From NCBI GenBank assembly GCA_965263025.1, contig OZ253578.1, positions 1,550,001 to 1,614,000 of the forward strand: a DNA stretch of 64,000 nucleotides, in the 5' to 3' direction. Both the position numbers and the translations under genes were made by a program. This DNA is from JAPOVO01 sp965263025. GTDB taxonomy: Bacteria; Chloroflexota; UBA11872; VXNJ01. A model generated the notes under the pieces. That model made no database searches. It was given only the letters and a program-made list of their open reading frames with translations, and was not told where the DNA came from. This document shows, one piece after another, positions 35,000 to 44,051 of the stretch. Numbering within the stretch: the stretch's first letter is position 1; each line of letters starts with the position of its first letter.

Positions 35000-36490
35000 G
35001 TGGTAGACGGCGCCGACACAACCTCACTCGGCCGCCGGGCCGTGGGTGCAGTGGTCGCGCTCGGCGCTCGCGAGGGCGCCATGCGTATTCTCGCGTTTGC
35101 CGGGGACATCGCTCTCTACCGGCTGCTTCTGCCGGAGATATTTGGGCTCGTGGTGCCAGTGGCGTTCCTGGCGGGAATCATCAAGCAGTTCAGCGACGTC
35201 GGACTCGCCGCCTCACTGATTCAATCGCCGGACGAGCCGGAGGAACGCGATCTTCGCACGGTCTTTACGGCACAGGCCGCGTTGGTGGCCGCGGCGGCGA
35301 TATTCATATTCTTCGCCGGTCCGCTCATCCTCGACGCGCTCGACGAGGGCTCGCCGGACCCCTGGCTGATCCGGGCGTTTTGCCTGTCGATACTCCTCGG
35401 CACGTTCCGCGCCGTGCCGGCGGCGATGCTCGAGCGTCATCTGCGATTCGGGAGATTGGCCACGGCGGACGTTTCCGGCACGGTCTGGTTCTACGCCGCC
35501 GGGATAGTTCTGGCCGCCGTGGGGGCCGGCCCCTGGGCGCTCGTTGCCGCACACGTCGGCGGTAGCGTTGTTCCGACTCTCTTCCTGCTGTTTTTGTATC
35601 CATGGAAGCCGGCGCTGAAGATCGATCGGTCCCGGCTCCGCCGCAACATGGACTTCGGGGCCAAGTTCCAGGGGCAGCGACTTCTGCTAATGCTCAAAGA
35701 CAGCCTGATACCGATCCTGGGTCCAGCCGCCTTCGGTCGGTCCGCCACTGGCTTTTTGAGCTGGGCCGACAAGATCGCTCAGCAGCCGCTGATCCTTACG
35801 CAGCTCGTCGCCCGCGTCAGCCTGCCCGCCTTCTCCCGCGCCCAGGGGGACATGGAGACCGTGCGCGCCGGAGCGATGCTTGCCCTCAAATGGAATTGTC
35901 TGTTGACGTTTCCATTCTTCGCGCTGGTGTTTGCGTTCGCCGGCGAAATCGCCGCTCTGATCTACGGCGAAACCTGGGCGCCGGCCGTGCCGGTGCTCTA
36001 CGTCCTGACCGTCAATGCCATGCTCGTTCCTATAAACGGTCTCCTGTACCCCGTCTTGAACGCCGTCGGCCACAGCGGAAGGCTGCTAACCGTTTCAGCT
36101 GTTTGGACCGCGGGGGCATGGGCGCTGGCCGGCCTTCTCCTTTTGGTCGGGATGGACTACCGAGCCGTGGCGGTCGGCCTTGTTGGAAGCCAGATCGCCG
36201 CGTTCGCGTATCTGGTTTTCGACACCAGCCGGCTCGTCGGGATCAACGTTTTCCGTCCCGTGGCGTACCCCGCCGCGGCCGCCACGCTGACCGGGCTGAT
36301 CGGTTTCTTCTTTCTCCGTCCGGTCGCCGCAAGCATCCCCATGCTCCTGTTGCTGGGCGCGGTCCTGCTGGCCGGTTACTCGGCGGCGATCTATGCTCTG
36401 GACGGCGAGAGTTTGCGTAACGAGGGCCTCAGCGCCTTGCGGCTGAGACGCCGCGGCTCGGCCTCAACCAGCAACATCGACGCGGGCTAA
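35000..36490 (+). CDS. polysaccharide flippase (MOP superfamily, Wzx-like)
   Basis: A 496-residue protein from GTG with about twelve to fourteen hydrophobic helices spread along its length, in two similar halves. The stretch DVGLAASLIQ near the N-terminus and the conserved-position sequence DFGAKFQGQRLL mid-protein are typical of the lipopolysaccharide/teichuronic flippases (RfbX/Wzx). It would move the finished lipid-linked oligosaccharide across the membrane. It is the only flippase seen in the cluster. Its start is 125 bases after the previous gene. Confidence 0.85.
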   Translation: MVDGADTTSLGRRAVGAVVALGAREGAMRILAFAGDIALYRLLLPEIFGLVVPVAFLAGIIKQFSDVGLAASLIQSPDEPEERDLRTVFTAQAALVAAAAIFIFFAGPLILDALDEGSPDPWLIRAFCLSILLGTFRAVPAAMLERHLRFGRLATADVSGTVWFYAAGIVLAAVGAGPWALVAAHVGGSVVPTLFLLFLYPWKPALKIDRSRLRRNMDFGAKFQGQRLLLMLKDSLIPILGPAAFGRSATGFLSWADKIAQQPLILTQLVARVSLPAFSRAQGDMETVRAGAMLALKWNCLLTFPFFALVFAFAGEIAALIYGETWAPAVPVLYVLTVNAMLVPINGLLYPVLNAVGHSGRLLTVSAVWTAGAWALAGLLLLVGMDYRAVAVGLVGSQIAAFAYLVFDTSRLVGINVFRPVAYPAAAATLTGLIGFFFLRPVAASIPMLLLLGAVLLAGYSAAIYALDGESLRNEGLSALRLRRRGSASTSNIDAG

Positions 36491-36532
36491 CCTCGATATG
36501 AAACGCCGTCCGAAACCGAGAGTGCGAAACCG

Positions 36533-37591
36533 TTGAGAATCTTCCTGGCCGGACCATGGTGGGATACCGGCGCGCTGGCCGATTACGTGGCCGCCGGACT
36601 GAAGAAACTTGGCCACGATACGAGGCTGTTTCTCTACAGCGCCGATCTGAACGCGCCCATTGGCATTCGCGACCGGGTCCGCCGCCGCCTGATTGGCGAC
36701 TCGCGCTTTCAGCTTGAGCGCATGTTCGAGTCGGCCAGGAAAGATAACGTCCACTTGCTCGAAGGAGTTCAGGAACACAGACCCGATCTTGTTCTGATTA
36801 TCAAGGGCGAAGTCTTCCTTCCGGAGGCGCTGCATTTCATCAAGAAGTCATTTTCCGGACCGATTATTCAATGGTGCGGCGACAATCCGTTCTGGTTTCC
36901 CAACATAATCGGCAGCCTGGACGTCTACGACTGGTTTTTCCTCAGCGACGGGCACTACATCCCCGACGTCGAGCGGCGCGGCGCCCGCCGGGTCGGCGTC
37001 TTGCCGCACGCCGCCGATCCCGATATCTACTCGGCCGACGGCGGCCAGAGCTCAAACGGCGCCGACGTTATCTTCGTCGGGGACTCGCGGCATCAAATGG
37101 GTCATCTCCCCGAGAACTGGCACAGGGTCGAAGCCGTCGAGGCCGTAGCGCGGTCTGGCGTCGATCTTGCGATATTCGGCCGGGGCTGGGACGCGTTACC
37201 CTCCGGCTATGCCGCGAAAGACTGCCTGCGCGGCCAAACGCTACTCCCGGCAAGCCGCGTCGCCGCCGCGTACCGGGCAAGCAAGATAGTGCTCAACGTG
37301 CATCATCCGCAGATCGTCGACGGCTGCAACATGCGAACCTTCGAGGCGGCGGCGTGCGGCGCCTTTCAACTGGTAGATGATCGCCCCTCGCTGTACGAGC
37401 TGTTCGATCCTCCCAACGACTTGGTCACCTACTCCGATACGGAGGAACTGGTTGAGCTGGTCCGGCACTACTCGGACCGGCCCGACGAACGCCGGCTGCG
37501 CGCGGAGAAATCCCGCCGGCGCGTTCTGGACGAACACACCTACGCCAAACGGCTCGGCGGAATGATCGAGCTGGTCACCGGCTCCGCATGA
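36533..37591 (+). CDS. CgeB-like glycosyltransferase
   Basis: A 352-residue protein from TTG 36533 with a two-domain layout resembling CgeB/DUF3880 glycosyltransferases: RPDLVLIIKGEVF and WCGDNPFWFPN in the N-terminal half, DVIFVGDSRHQMG between, and NMRTFEAAACGAFQLVDDRP in the donor half. The family acts in spore-coat or surface polysaccharides. It overlaps the methyltransferase gene downstream by four bases (ATGATG junction). Confidence 0.8.
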   Translation: MRIFLAGPWWDTGALADYVAAGLKKLGHDTRLFLYSADLNAPIGIRDRVRRRLIGDSRFQLERMFESARKDNVHLLEGVQEHRPDLVLIIKGEVFLPEALHFIKKSFSGPIIQWCGDNPFWFPNIIGSLDVYDWFFLSDGHYIPDVERRGARRVGVLPHAADPDIYSADGGQSSNGADVIFVGDSRHQMGHLPENWHRVEAVEAVARSGVDLAIFGRGWDALPSGYAAKDCLRGQTLLPASRVAAAYRASKIVLNVHHPQIVDGCNMRTFEAAACGAFQLVDDRPSLYELFDPPNDLVTYSDTEELVELVRHYSDRPDERRLRAEKSRRRVLDEHTYAKRLGGMIELVTGSA

Positions 37592-38439
37592 TGTCCAATC
37601 CGTTTCCGCCGGCAGTCATCGGCATGTCGGCCAGACAGATTTTTCAAAGCCTGATGACTACTCACTTTCACCAACCCGCAATCTGCCTCTGGCGCGCGCT
37701 GGAGCTGCTCGAATTGAAAGACGTATCCTTCGCCGCGCCTGTGCTCGATCTGGGTTGCGGCAACGGTGACGTTGGCGAAATCGCCCTGCGGTCCCACTGG
37801 CCCGTTTTCGGACTCGACCGGGTGCATTCCGAAACGCGCGCCGCGCAAGTCAGGACGATCTACCAGGGGTTGACGACCGCCGACGCCACCGCGCTGCCGT
37901 TTCCCGATTCAGCGTTTGGGGCTGTCGTCAGCATCTGCGTCATCGAGCACATTCCCGACGATGCCCGCGTCATTCAGGAAGTCGCCCGCGTGCTCAAGCC
38001 CGGCGGCAAGTTCATCTTCTCCACGCCCAGCGACGCCTTCGAGTCGAATCTGTTGGGATCTGGCGATCCTGAGCGTGTTGGGCGGGTAAATCGGCGATTG
38101 GGCCATTACCACTATCGCGGCCTGGACGAATGGGAAGGCCTGCTGCGCCAGCAAGGTCTGGCGGTTGACCGCCGCCGATTTCTGTTGCCGCGCCGCTCTC
38201 AACGGATTTGGGAGCGTCTGGACAACTTGATGATCGCGAGACTGCGTGGACGCCGCCTGCTCGACGTCGTTCGCGGCGTCGAGCGCAGAGGGATGCTGCC
38301 GAAGACACTGTGGGCCTACTCCTGGGCGGCGCTAATCTCAAGGCTCGCCCTGCGGCGCGTCGAGACGCACGAATCGGGTGGAGGCCAGTTGATAGTGGCC
38401 CATCGGAGAGATGTGAATGGATCCGCCCGCCCCGCCTGA
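37588..38439 (+). CDS. class I SAM-dependent methyltransferase
   Basis: A 283-residue protein with the SAM-binding motif VLDLGCGNGDVG near 50-61, DATALPF and VISICVIEHIPDD-like motif II (VSICVIEHIPDD), and LKPGGKFIFSTP. This is a Methyltransf_11 fold. The C-terminal 100 residues are basic and helical, perhaps membrane-associated. In a polysaccharide cluster it may methylate a sugar or cap a chain. It overlaps both neighbours. Confidence 0.85.
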   Translation: MMSNPFPPAVIGMSARQIFQSLMTTHFHQPAICLWRALELLELKDVSFAAPVLDLGCGNGDVGEIALRSHWPVFGLDRVHSETRAAQVRTIYQGLTTADATALPFPDSAFGAVVSICVIEHIPDDARVIQEVARVLKPGGKFIFSTPSDAFESNLLGSGDPERVGRVNRRLGHYHYRGLDEWEGLLRQQGLAVDRRRFLLPRRSQRIWERLDNLMIARLRGRRLLDVVRGVERRGMLPKTLWAYSWAALISRLALRRVETHESGGGQLIVAHRRDVNGSARPA

Positions 38440-39505
38440 CGGCGGACCGAACGTACTTCATATCGTCCCCCGGCTGTTCGGCCGCCAGGGCGCTTACGGC
38501 GGGGCGGAACGATACGCGCTCGAGCTCGCCAAGGCCATGTCTTGCTTGACGCCCACGCGTCTCGTGGCCTTTGGACCATCCGCCGAAAAACGACGTTTGG
38601 ACAATCTCGACATTCGCGTCGAGCGCGAGCGGTGGAGCGTCGCGGGCCGGGCTCACGATCCCGTAAATCTGGCCTTCATGCGTCACTGTCTGTGGGCCGA
38701 CGTGATCCATTGTCACCAGTTTCGCTCAACGTCGTGCGCCGTCGCGACGATACTGGGAAAGATGGCGCGCAAGCGGGTGTTTGTTACCGACCATGGCGGC
38801 GGCGGTTCGAACCTCGTCCGCCGCTTGCGAATCGGACGGTGGATAGAGGCCCAACTCTCCCAGTCGGAATTCGCCGCCAGGTCGATGCCCTACGTCGGCC
38901 GGCGGGTGGAAATCATCTACGCCGGAGTCGATGCTGAACGATACCGGCCAACCGCCGCTAAAAAAGCCGGGCAGGTGCTCTATCTCGGCAGACTGCTTCC
39001 GCACAAAGGCGTCGAGCACCTGATACAGGCAATGCCCGACGGCGCTTCGCTGAAGATCGTCGGGCGGACTATGGACGATCACTACGCCAGGTTTCTGAGG
39101 GCGCTGGCAAGTCAACGCGACGTCGAGTTCCACCCGTCGGCCCGCGACGACCAGGTCATCGACCTGCTTTCCTCGTCGCAGTGCCTGGTGCTGCCCTCGG
39201 TGTATAACGACTACAAAGGGCGAAAGCAGGCGCTGCCGGAGCTCGTCGGACTCGTCCTTCTGGAGGCCATGGCCTGCGGCGCCGCGGTCGTCTGCACCAG
39301 CGCCGGCGGGATGCCCGAAATCGTCGATCACGGCAAGACCGGCTTTGTCGTTGAACCGGGGTCCGCCGACGCGCTGCGATCGGTAATCATGCGGATCATC
39401 GGCGATCCGGAACTCGCGGGAACCATGGGGCGAAACGCGCGCGGGGACGTGTTAAGGCGATTCACGTGGAAGGGGATCGCGCAAAAATGCCTGGATCTGT
39501 ACTAG
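38417..39505 (+). CDS. glycosyltransferase, GT4-like
   Basis: A 362-residue GT-B protein with ATG 38417 inside the 3' end of the methyltransferase gene. The start NVLHIVPRLFGRQGAYGGAE contains the glycine-rich acceptor loop; VLYLGRLLPHKGVEHLI and ELVGLVLLEAMACGAAVVC form the donor site. An insertion, NDYKGRKQALPE, lies before the donor glutamates, as in some GT4 subfamilies. Thirteen bases separate it from the next gene. Confidence 0.83.
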   Translation: MDPPAPPDGGPNVLHIVPRLFGRQGAYGGAERYALELAKAMSCLTPTRLVAFGPSAEKRRLDNLDIRVERERWSVAGRAHDPVNLAFMRHCLWADVIHCHQFRSTSCAVATILGKMARKRVFVTDHGGGGSNLVRRLRIGRWIEAQLSQSEFAARSMPYVGRRVEIIYAGVDAERYRPTAAKKAGQVLYLGRLLPHKGVEHLIQAMPDGASLKIVGRTMDDHYARFLRALASQRDVEFHPSARDDQVIDLLSSSQCLVLPSVYNDYKGRKQALPELVGLVLLEAMACGAAVVCTSAGGMPEIVDHGKTGFVVEPGSADALRSVIMRIIGDPELAGTMGRNARGDVLRRFTWKGIAQKCLDLY

Positions 39506-39518
39506 GCGGGATCCGAAA

Positions 39519-40742
39519 TTGAGAATCGCATACTTGGCCGACTTTTTCCCGCCCCAAAATCGGGGGGGAGCCGGAGTCGTGGCGCAGAGACTAGCCAGCT
39601 ATTTTTCGTCGCAAGGACATGAAATCCTGATCGTGACCACCGTGCAGGATGGACGCGACGCCGGCAGTCACAACGTAGACGGCATGCGGGTCGCTCGCAT
39701 CTACTCGCGATATCCGGAAAGATTCCGGAATTACCTCGGCGTATTCAATCCCCGCATACTCTCGGAAGTCAGCCGGGAGCTCCAAAGATTCCGACCCGAC
39801 GTGGTCCACGCGCACAACGTTCACCACCACCTTTCGTTCGGTTCTTTGCGCACCGCCGCCCGGACCGGTGCGCCGGTGGTCCTCACGTCACACGATTTCC
39901 TGCTCTTCTGCTGCGACCGGCTGCCCTGCACCCCGGAACCATCGGACTTCGCGCCGCGGTGGACCGGCTGTGCCAGATGCCAGCGATTTCGCTACAACCC
40001 GGCGCGTCGAATACTGATTCGGAAGATCGTTCGGTCCACCGTTACCGAGATTCTGGCCATCAGTGATCTGATGCGGCGCGCCCTGAAACTCAACGGATTC
40101 GACCGCGTCACGACGGTCCATAACGGGATACCTCTCGACGATTGGCCCTCCGCGGGTCATTCGACCCGAGAATCGGGGGACAAGTCCGCCGGGCGTCCCG
40201 TAGTCCTGCTGCCTGGACGGCTGACGGCCTTCAAAGGCACCGAGGCGTTGCTCGACGCCGTTTCACGGCTCGACCCGGTCGACCGACCGGCTGTCGTGTT
40301 TGCCGGGGACAACCCCCGATACGAGCCGGCGCTGTTAGCCTATGCCCATAAACTTGGGCTGCGGGAAAATGTAGAGATTACGGGATGGATGGACCAGGCC
40401 GCGCTTCACGATGCTGTGTCGAACGTCGACATTGTCGTCACGCCGTCGACGTACGCCGATCCCTTCAACCTCGGCAACATCGAAGCGATGAGCGCCGCGC
40501 GCCCGGTGGTGGCAAGCTCGTTGGGAGGCGGACCTGAGATCGTGGTTGACGGCGAAACCGGCTATCTCGTCAATCCAGCCGATGCCGGCGCGTTCGCGGC
40601 GAGACTGAGGGCGCTGCTCAAGGACTCCACGCTGAGAAGGCGATTCGGCATCGCCGGCCGTAATCGCGTTGAAGAACGTTTCACGCTTGCGCGGCAGGCT
40701 CGCTTGACGATGGAGTCCTATCTGCGAGCCGTCGCTGCTTGA
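39519..40742 (+). CDS. GT4-family glycosyltransferase
   Basis: A 407-residue GT-B enzyme from TTG 39519, typical N-terminus RIAYLADFFPPQNRGGAGVV. A cysteine-rich stretch (FCCDRLPCTPE then CARCQRF, about 130-158) is seen in one GT4 subgroup and may bind metal. Donor half: FNLGNIEAMSAARPVVASS. It is coupled to the next gene by TTGA overlap. Confidence 0.85.
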   Translation: MRIAYLADFFPPQNRGGAGVVAQRLASYFSSQGHEILIVTTVQDGRDAGSHNVDGMRVARIYSRYPERFRNYLGVFNPRILSEVSRELQRFRPDVVHAHNVHHHLSFGSLRTAARTGAPVVLTSHDFLLFCCDRLPCTPEPSDFAPRWTGCARCQRFRYNPARRILIRKIVRSTVTEILAISDLMRRALKLNGFDRVTTVHNGIPLDDWPSAGHSTRESGDKSAGRPVVLLPGRLTAFKGTEALLDAVSRLDPVDRPAVVFAGDNPRYEPALLAYAHKLGLRENVEITGWMDQAALHDAVSNVDIVVTPSTYADPFNLGNIEAMSAARPVVASSLGGGPEIVVDGETGYLVNPADAGAFAARLRALLKDSTLRRRFGIAGRNRVEERFTLARQARLTMESYLRAVAA

Positions 40743-41908
40743 GCCGGTCAAAACCCCGAATCCTGCACGTCATAACGTCGCTCGCCGTGGGCGGAGCGCA
40801 AAGGCATCTGCTTACGCTTCTGCGCGGACTCCGCGATAGTTACGAAATGGACGTCGTCTACTTCAAAGACTCCGATCTGGCGCCGCCGATCGCGGACGTC
40901 GCGGAGCGTCTGGATCAGTTTCGGCTGGACCGGTTTCCGTCGCCGCTTGAACTATGGCGGTTTGTGAACCACATAAAAGCCGGGCGATACGCCATCGTGC
41001 ACACCCATCTGCTCAAGGCAGACGTGTGGGGAACGCTGGCCGGCCGCGCGGGAGGCGCGCCCGTGATTATCAGCTCGAAGCATAATTGCGAGGAAGCGCT
41101 GCGGAACCCCGTCTACGGTCATATTCACGGAGCGTTGACGCACCTTGCCGACGTGGTGATCGCGGTCTCGTCCTCGGTGGCCGAGTACATGGCGACGACC
41201 GGCCGGGTAGAGGGGCCCAAGATCGTGGTCGTCCACTATGGAATAGAAGATGTCGACGAATCGCCGCGCAAACCGGCCGACCGGGTGCGAGCCGGCCTGG
41301 GTCTGGAGCCGCGCGCTCCGCTGGCTCTCTGCGCCGCGCGGCTCGATCCGCAAAAAGACCACCAGACCCTGCTCCAGGCATGGAAGCGCGTTGTCGAGCG
41401 GATCCCGTCCTCGCGCCTGTTGCTGGTTGGGGACACCCAACTCGGTGGGAACGCTTACGTTGACGGCCTCAAGCAACTCGCGGCGGCGCTCGGAATCAGC
41501 GACGCGATAACCTTCGCCGGAGTTCGCGACGACATGAGCGACCTGATGGCGACGTGTGACGTATTTGTGATGTCGTCCCGCTGGGAGGGACTAGGACTGG
41601 TCTTCCTCGAGGCGATGCGGGCCGGCCGGCCCGTAGCCGCCACCAGGGTCGGAGGCATTCCTGAAGTCGTGATCGACGGCGAAACGGGATTTCTCGTTGA
41701 CGTGGGCGATTCGGCGGCGCTGGCGTCGAGTCTGGTCAAACTCTTCGAGGATCGGGAAACGGCGAAAAGTATGGGCGAGCGGGGCCGCAACAGGTTTGAG
41801 CATCGATTTGCCGCCGATCAAATGCTCGGCAAAATATCCGGGCTGTATACCAGGCTAATCGGCGAGACATCCTTGGAGCAGGCGGTTCCAGGCCGTGGCG
41901 GTGGTTAG
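40739..41908 (+). CDS. GT4-family glycosyltransferase
   Basis: A 389-residue GT-B enzyme from TTG 40739 overlapping the previous TGA. N-terminus RILHVITSLAVGGAQRHLL with the GGAQ/GGAE loop; donor motif EGLGLVFLE followed by AGRPVAATRVGG. All landmarks of a functional GT4 are present. The epimerase gene begins directly after its stop. Confidence 0.87.
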   Translation: MSRSKPRILHVITSLAVGGAQRHLLTLLRGLRDSYEMDVVYFKDSDLAPPIADVAERLDQFRLDRFPSPLELWRFVNHIKAGRYAIVHTHLLKADVWGTLAGRAGGAPVIISSKHNCEEALRNPVYGHIHGALTHLADVVIAVSSSVAEYMATTGRVEGPKIVVVHYGIEDVDESPRKPADRVRAGLGLEPRAPLALCAARLDPQKDHQTLLQAWKRVVERIPSSRLLLVGDTQLGGNAYVDGLKQLAAALGISDAITFAGVRDDMSDLMATCDVFVMSSRWEGLGLVFLEAMRAGRPVAATRVGGIPEVVIDGETGFLVDVGDSAALASSLVKLFEDRETAKSMGERGRNRFEHRFAADQMLGKISGLYTRLIGETSLEQAVPGRGGG

Positions 41909-42862
41909 TTGAAAGGCCCTGTAAGCATCGTTACCGGGGCGGCCGGCTTTCTCGGTTCGCACCTTTCCGAACGCTTGCTCAACGACGGCCACGTTGTTGT
42001 CGGCATCGACGCCTTTACCAACAGCTACGATCCCGCTCTCAAGCGCCGCAATGTCGAGCGTCTGGCCGGACGCCCGGACTTCCATCTCATCGAAGGCGAC
42101 CTGGTGGAGGTCGATCTGAAGAGCCTCGTTCGACGCGCAACTTTCGTATTTCACATGGCCGCCCGCGCCGGAGTTCGGGGCGGCTGGGGGGCTATCTTCG
42201 ACGCCTACGCCCACGACAACATCTTTGCTACCCAGCGCCTGCTCGAGGCCGTTCGCGAAATCCGCAGCGTCAGGAAGATCGTGCTCGCGTCGACCTCGTC
42301 GGTGTACGGCCGCAACCCGCCGCTGCCGACGCCTGAATGCGCGCCGGCCCGCCCCGAGTCGTACTACGCGATAACCAAGGTTGCCTGCGAAAAGCTGGCC
42401 GAAGCCTATCACTTCAACTTCGGCGCGCCCGTAACCTCCCTGCGGTTTTATACGCTGTACGGACCGCGACAGCGTCCCGACATGGCGTTTCACATCTTCA
42501 TTCGAGCATTGCTCGAAGATCGGGAAATAACCGTTTACGACGACGGTTCGCAGACCCGGGAAGTCACCTACGTGACCGACGCCGTTGAAGCCGTCGTGCG
42601 GGCTTCCAAGCTTGAGACGCACGGGCAGGTTTTCAACATCGGCGGCGGCGTCCACAAGACACTCAACGCCTACCTTGCGGACATCGAAAGAATCACCAAC
42701 CGCAAATTCCGCCGGAATTCCTCGCCCCCCATAAAAGGCGAACAGCGGCACAGCCGGGCCGACATCACCGCCGCCCGCGAGGCCATGAACTGGGCGCCAA
42801 GCTACCCTCTGGAGCGGGGAATCCGGGAACAGCTACGCTGGATCGAGTCGGAGCTTTCTTGA
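41909..42862 (+). CDS. NAD-dependent nucleotide-sugar epimerase (extended SDR)
   Basis: A 317-residue extended short-chain dehydrogenase. The NAD site is TGAAGFLGSH, the catalytic set is S-S in STSSVYG with YYAITK (Tyr-x3-Lys), and LYGPRQRPD is the substrate-loop signature of UDP-sugar 4-epimerases and UDP-glucuronate epimerases. It starts with TTG immediately after the previous stop. It probably makes a nucleotide sugar (UDP-galactose or a uronic acid) for the adjacent glycosyltransferases. The exact reaction is not decidable from sequence. Confidence 0.87.
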   Translation: MKGPVSIVTGAAGFLGSHLSERLLNDGHVVVGIDAFTNSYDPALKRRNVERLAGRPDFHLIEGDLVEVDLKSLVRRATFVFHMAARAGVRGGWGAIFDAYAHDNIFATQRLLEAVREIRSVRKIVLASTSSVYGRNPPLPTPECAPARPESYYAITKVACEKLAEAYHFNFGAPVTSLRFYTLYGPRQRPDMAFHIFIRALLEDREITVYDDGSQTREVTYVTDAVEAVVRASKLETHGQVFNIGGGVHKTLNAYLADIERITNRKFRRNSSPPIKGEQRHSRADITAAREAMNWAPSYPLERGIREQLRWIESELS

Positions 42863-42890
42863 CGCTCGACCGCGGTCGGAGGTTAGGCGG

Positions 42891-44051
42891 TTGAAGCGAA
42901 TCCGGGTTTTGCAAATCCTCGAAGCCACGATTGGCGGCACCAAGCGGCATCTTCTAGATCTGTGCTCGGGTCTCGATCCAGCCGAGTTCGACGTCCACGT
43001 GGCTTGCCCCCTCGTTCGGTCCGAGGCCCGCGGCGACACGTCGTTCGTGGCCGACATGGAGCGGGCGCGCGTGCAAGTCCATTTGATTCCCATGGTCCGC
43101 AGAATCGATCCGCTGCGCGACGCGCGCGCACTGGCTTCGCTGGCGACGCTGATACGCGGCAACCGGTTCGACGTGTTGCACGCGCACAGCTCGAAAGCCG
43201 GATTTCTGGGAAGGTTCGCGGCTCTCGCAGATCCAAACGCGCGCGTCATCTACTCGCCGCACGGTTTTTACTACCTCAACTTCGACGACCCGATTCGCTT
43301 CAACCTGTTCAAACTCACCGAGAGAATTCAGCGAGCGCGCACCGACCGGATGATTACGCTCTCGACCGGTGAGTATCGAAAGGCCATCGAAGACCGGCTG
43401 ATCGATCCCGATCGCGCCGCGCTTGTCGAAAACGGCATCGACCACGTCGAGTGCCTCAGCCGCGCCGAAGCCCGGTCGCGCCTCGATATCGCGCCCGACG
43501 CCGTTGTGGTTGGCACTATCTCCCGATTCACGCCCCAGAAGGCGCCGCTCGATCTCGTTGCCGTTGCGCGCGAGCTTGTCGCCGCCCACCCCGACCTCGT
43601 ATTCGCCTGGCTCTCCGATGGCGAGATGCGGCCGCGGGTTGAAGACGCCATCGAACGGTGCGGGCTTCAAGATAACGTCATGCTTACCGGCCACGTTGAA
43701 GGAGCCAGACGACTCATCCCGGCCTTTGACGTGTTTGTGCTCGCCTCGATGTGGGAAGGGCTGCCATACACGATAATGGAAGCCATGGACGCGGGCGTCC
43801 CAATCGTCGCCACCGACGTTGTCGGAACTCAGGACGTTATAGATGACGGTCGAACCGGCTTTCTGACCCTGCCGGGTCGGCCGCGCGAAATCGCCGCAGT
43901 CGTGCGGCATTTGTTGACACACAAGAAAGAGGCGGCCAAGATCGCAAGGGCGGCGCGGGCAGACGTTTCCACAAGGTTTAGCCGGGTGGAAATGGTGAGG
44001 AGGATCTCAACCCTGTATCGGGAAGTCGTGGAGGGATCCACCAGTGACTAG
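42891..44051 (+). CDS. GT4-family glycosyltransferase
   Basis: A 386-residue GT-B enzyme from TTG 42891. N-terminus RIRVLQILEATIGGTKRHLL; VLHAHSSKAGFLGRF and YSPHGFYYLN in the acceptor half are typical of EpsD/PglA-like enzymes that act on polyprenyl-linked mono- or disaccharides. Donor motif EGLPYTIMEAMDAGVPIVA. Its end overlaps the initiating transferase gene, which suggests it adds the second sugar. Confidence 0.87.
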   Translation: MKRIRVLQILEATIGGTKRHLLDLCSGLDPAEFDVHVACPLVRSEARGDTSFVADMERARVQVHLIPMVRRIDPLRDARALASLATLIRGNRFDVLHAHSSKAGFLGRFAALADPNARVIYSPHGFYYLNFDDPIRFNLFKLTERIQRARTDRMITLSTGEYRKAIEDRLIDPDRAALVENGIDHVECLSRAEARSRLDIAPDAVVVGTISRFTPQKAPLDLVAVARELVAAHPDLVFAWLSDGEMRPRVEDAIERCGLQDNVMLTGHVEGARRLIPAFDVFVLASMWEGLPYTIMEAMDAGVPIVATDVVGTQDVIDDGRTGFLTLPGRPREIAAVVRHLLTHKKEAAKIARAARADVSTRFSRVEMVRRISTLYREVVEGSTSD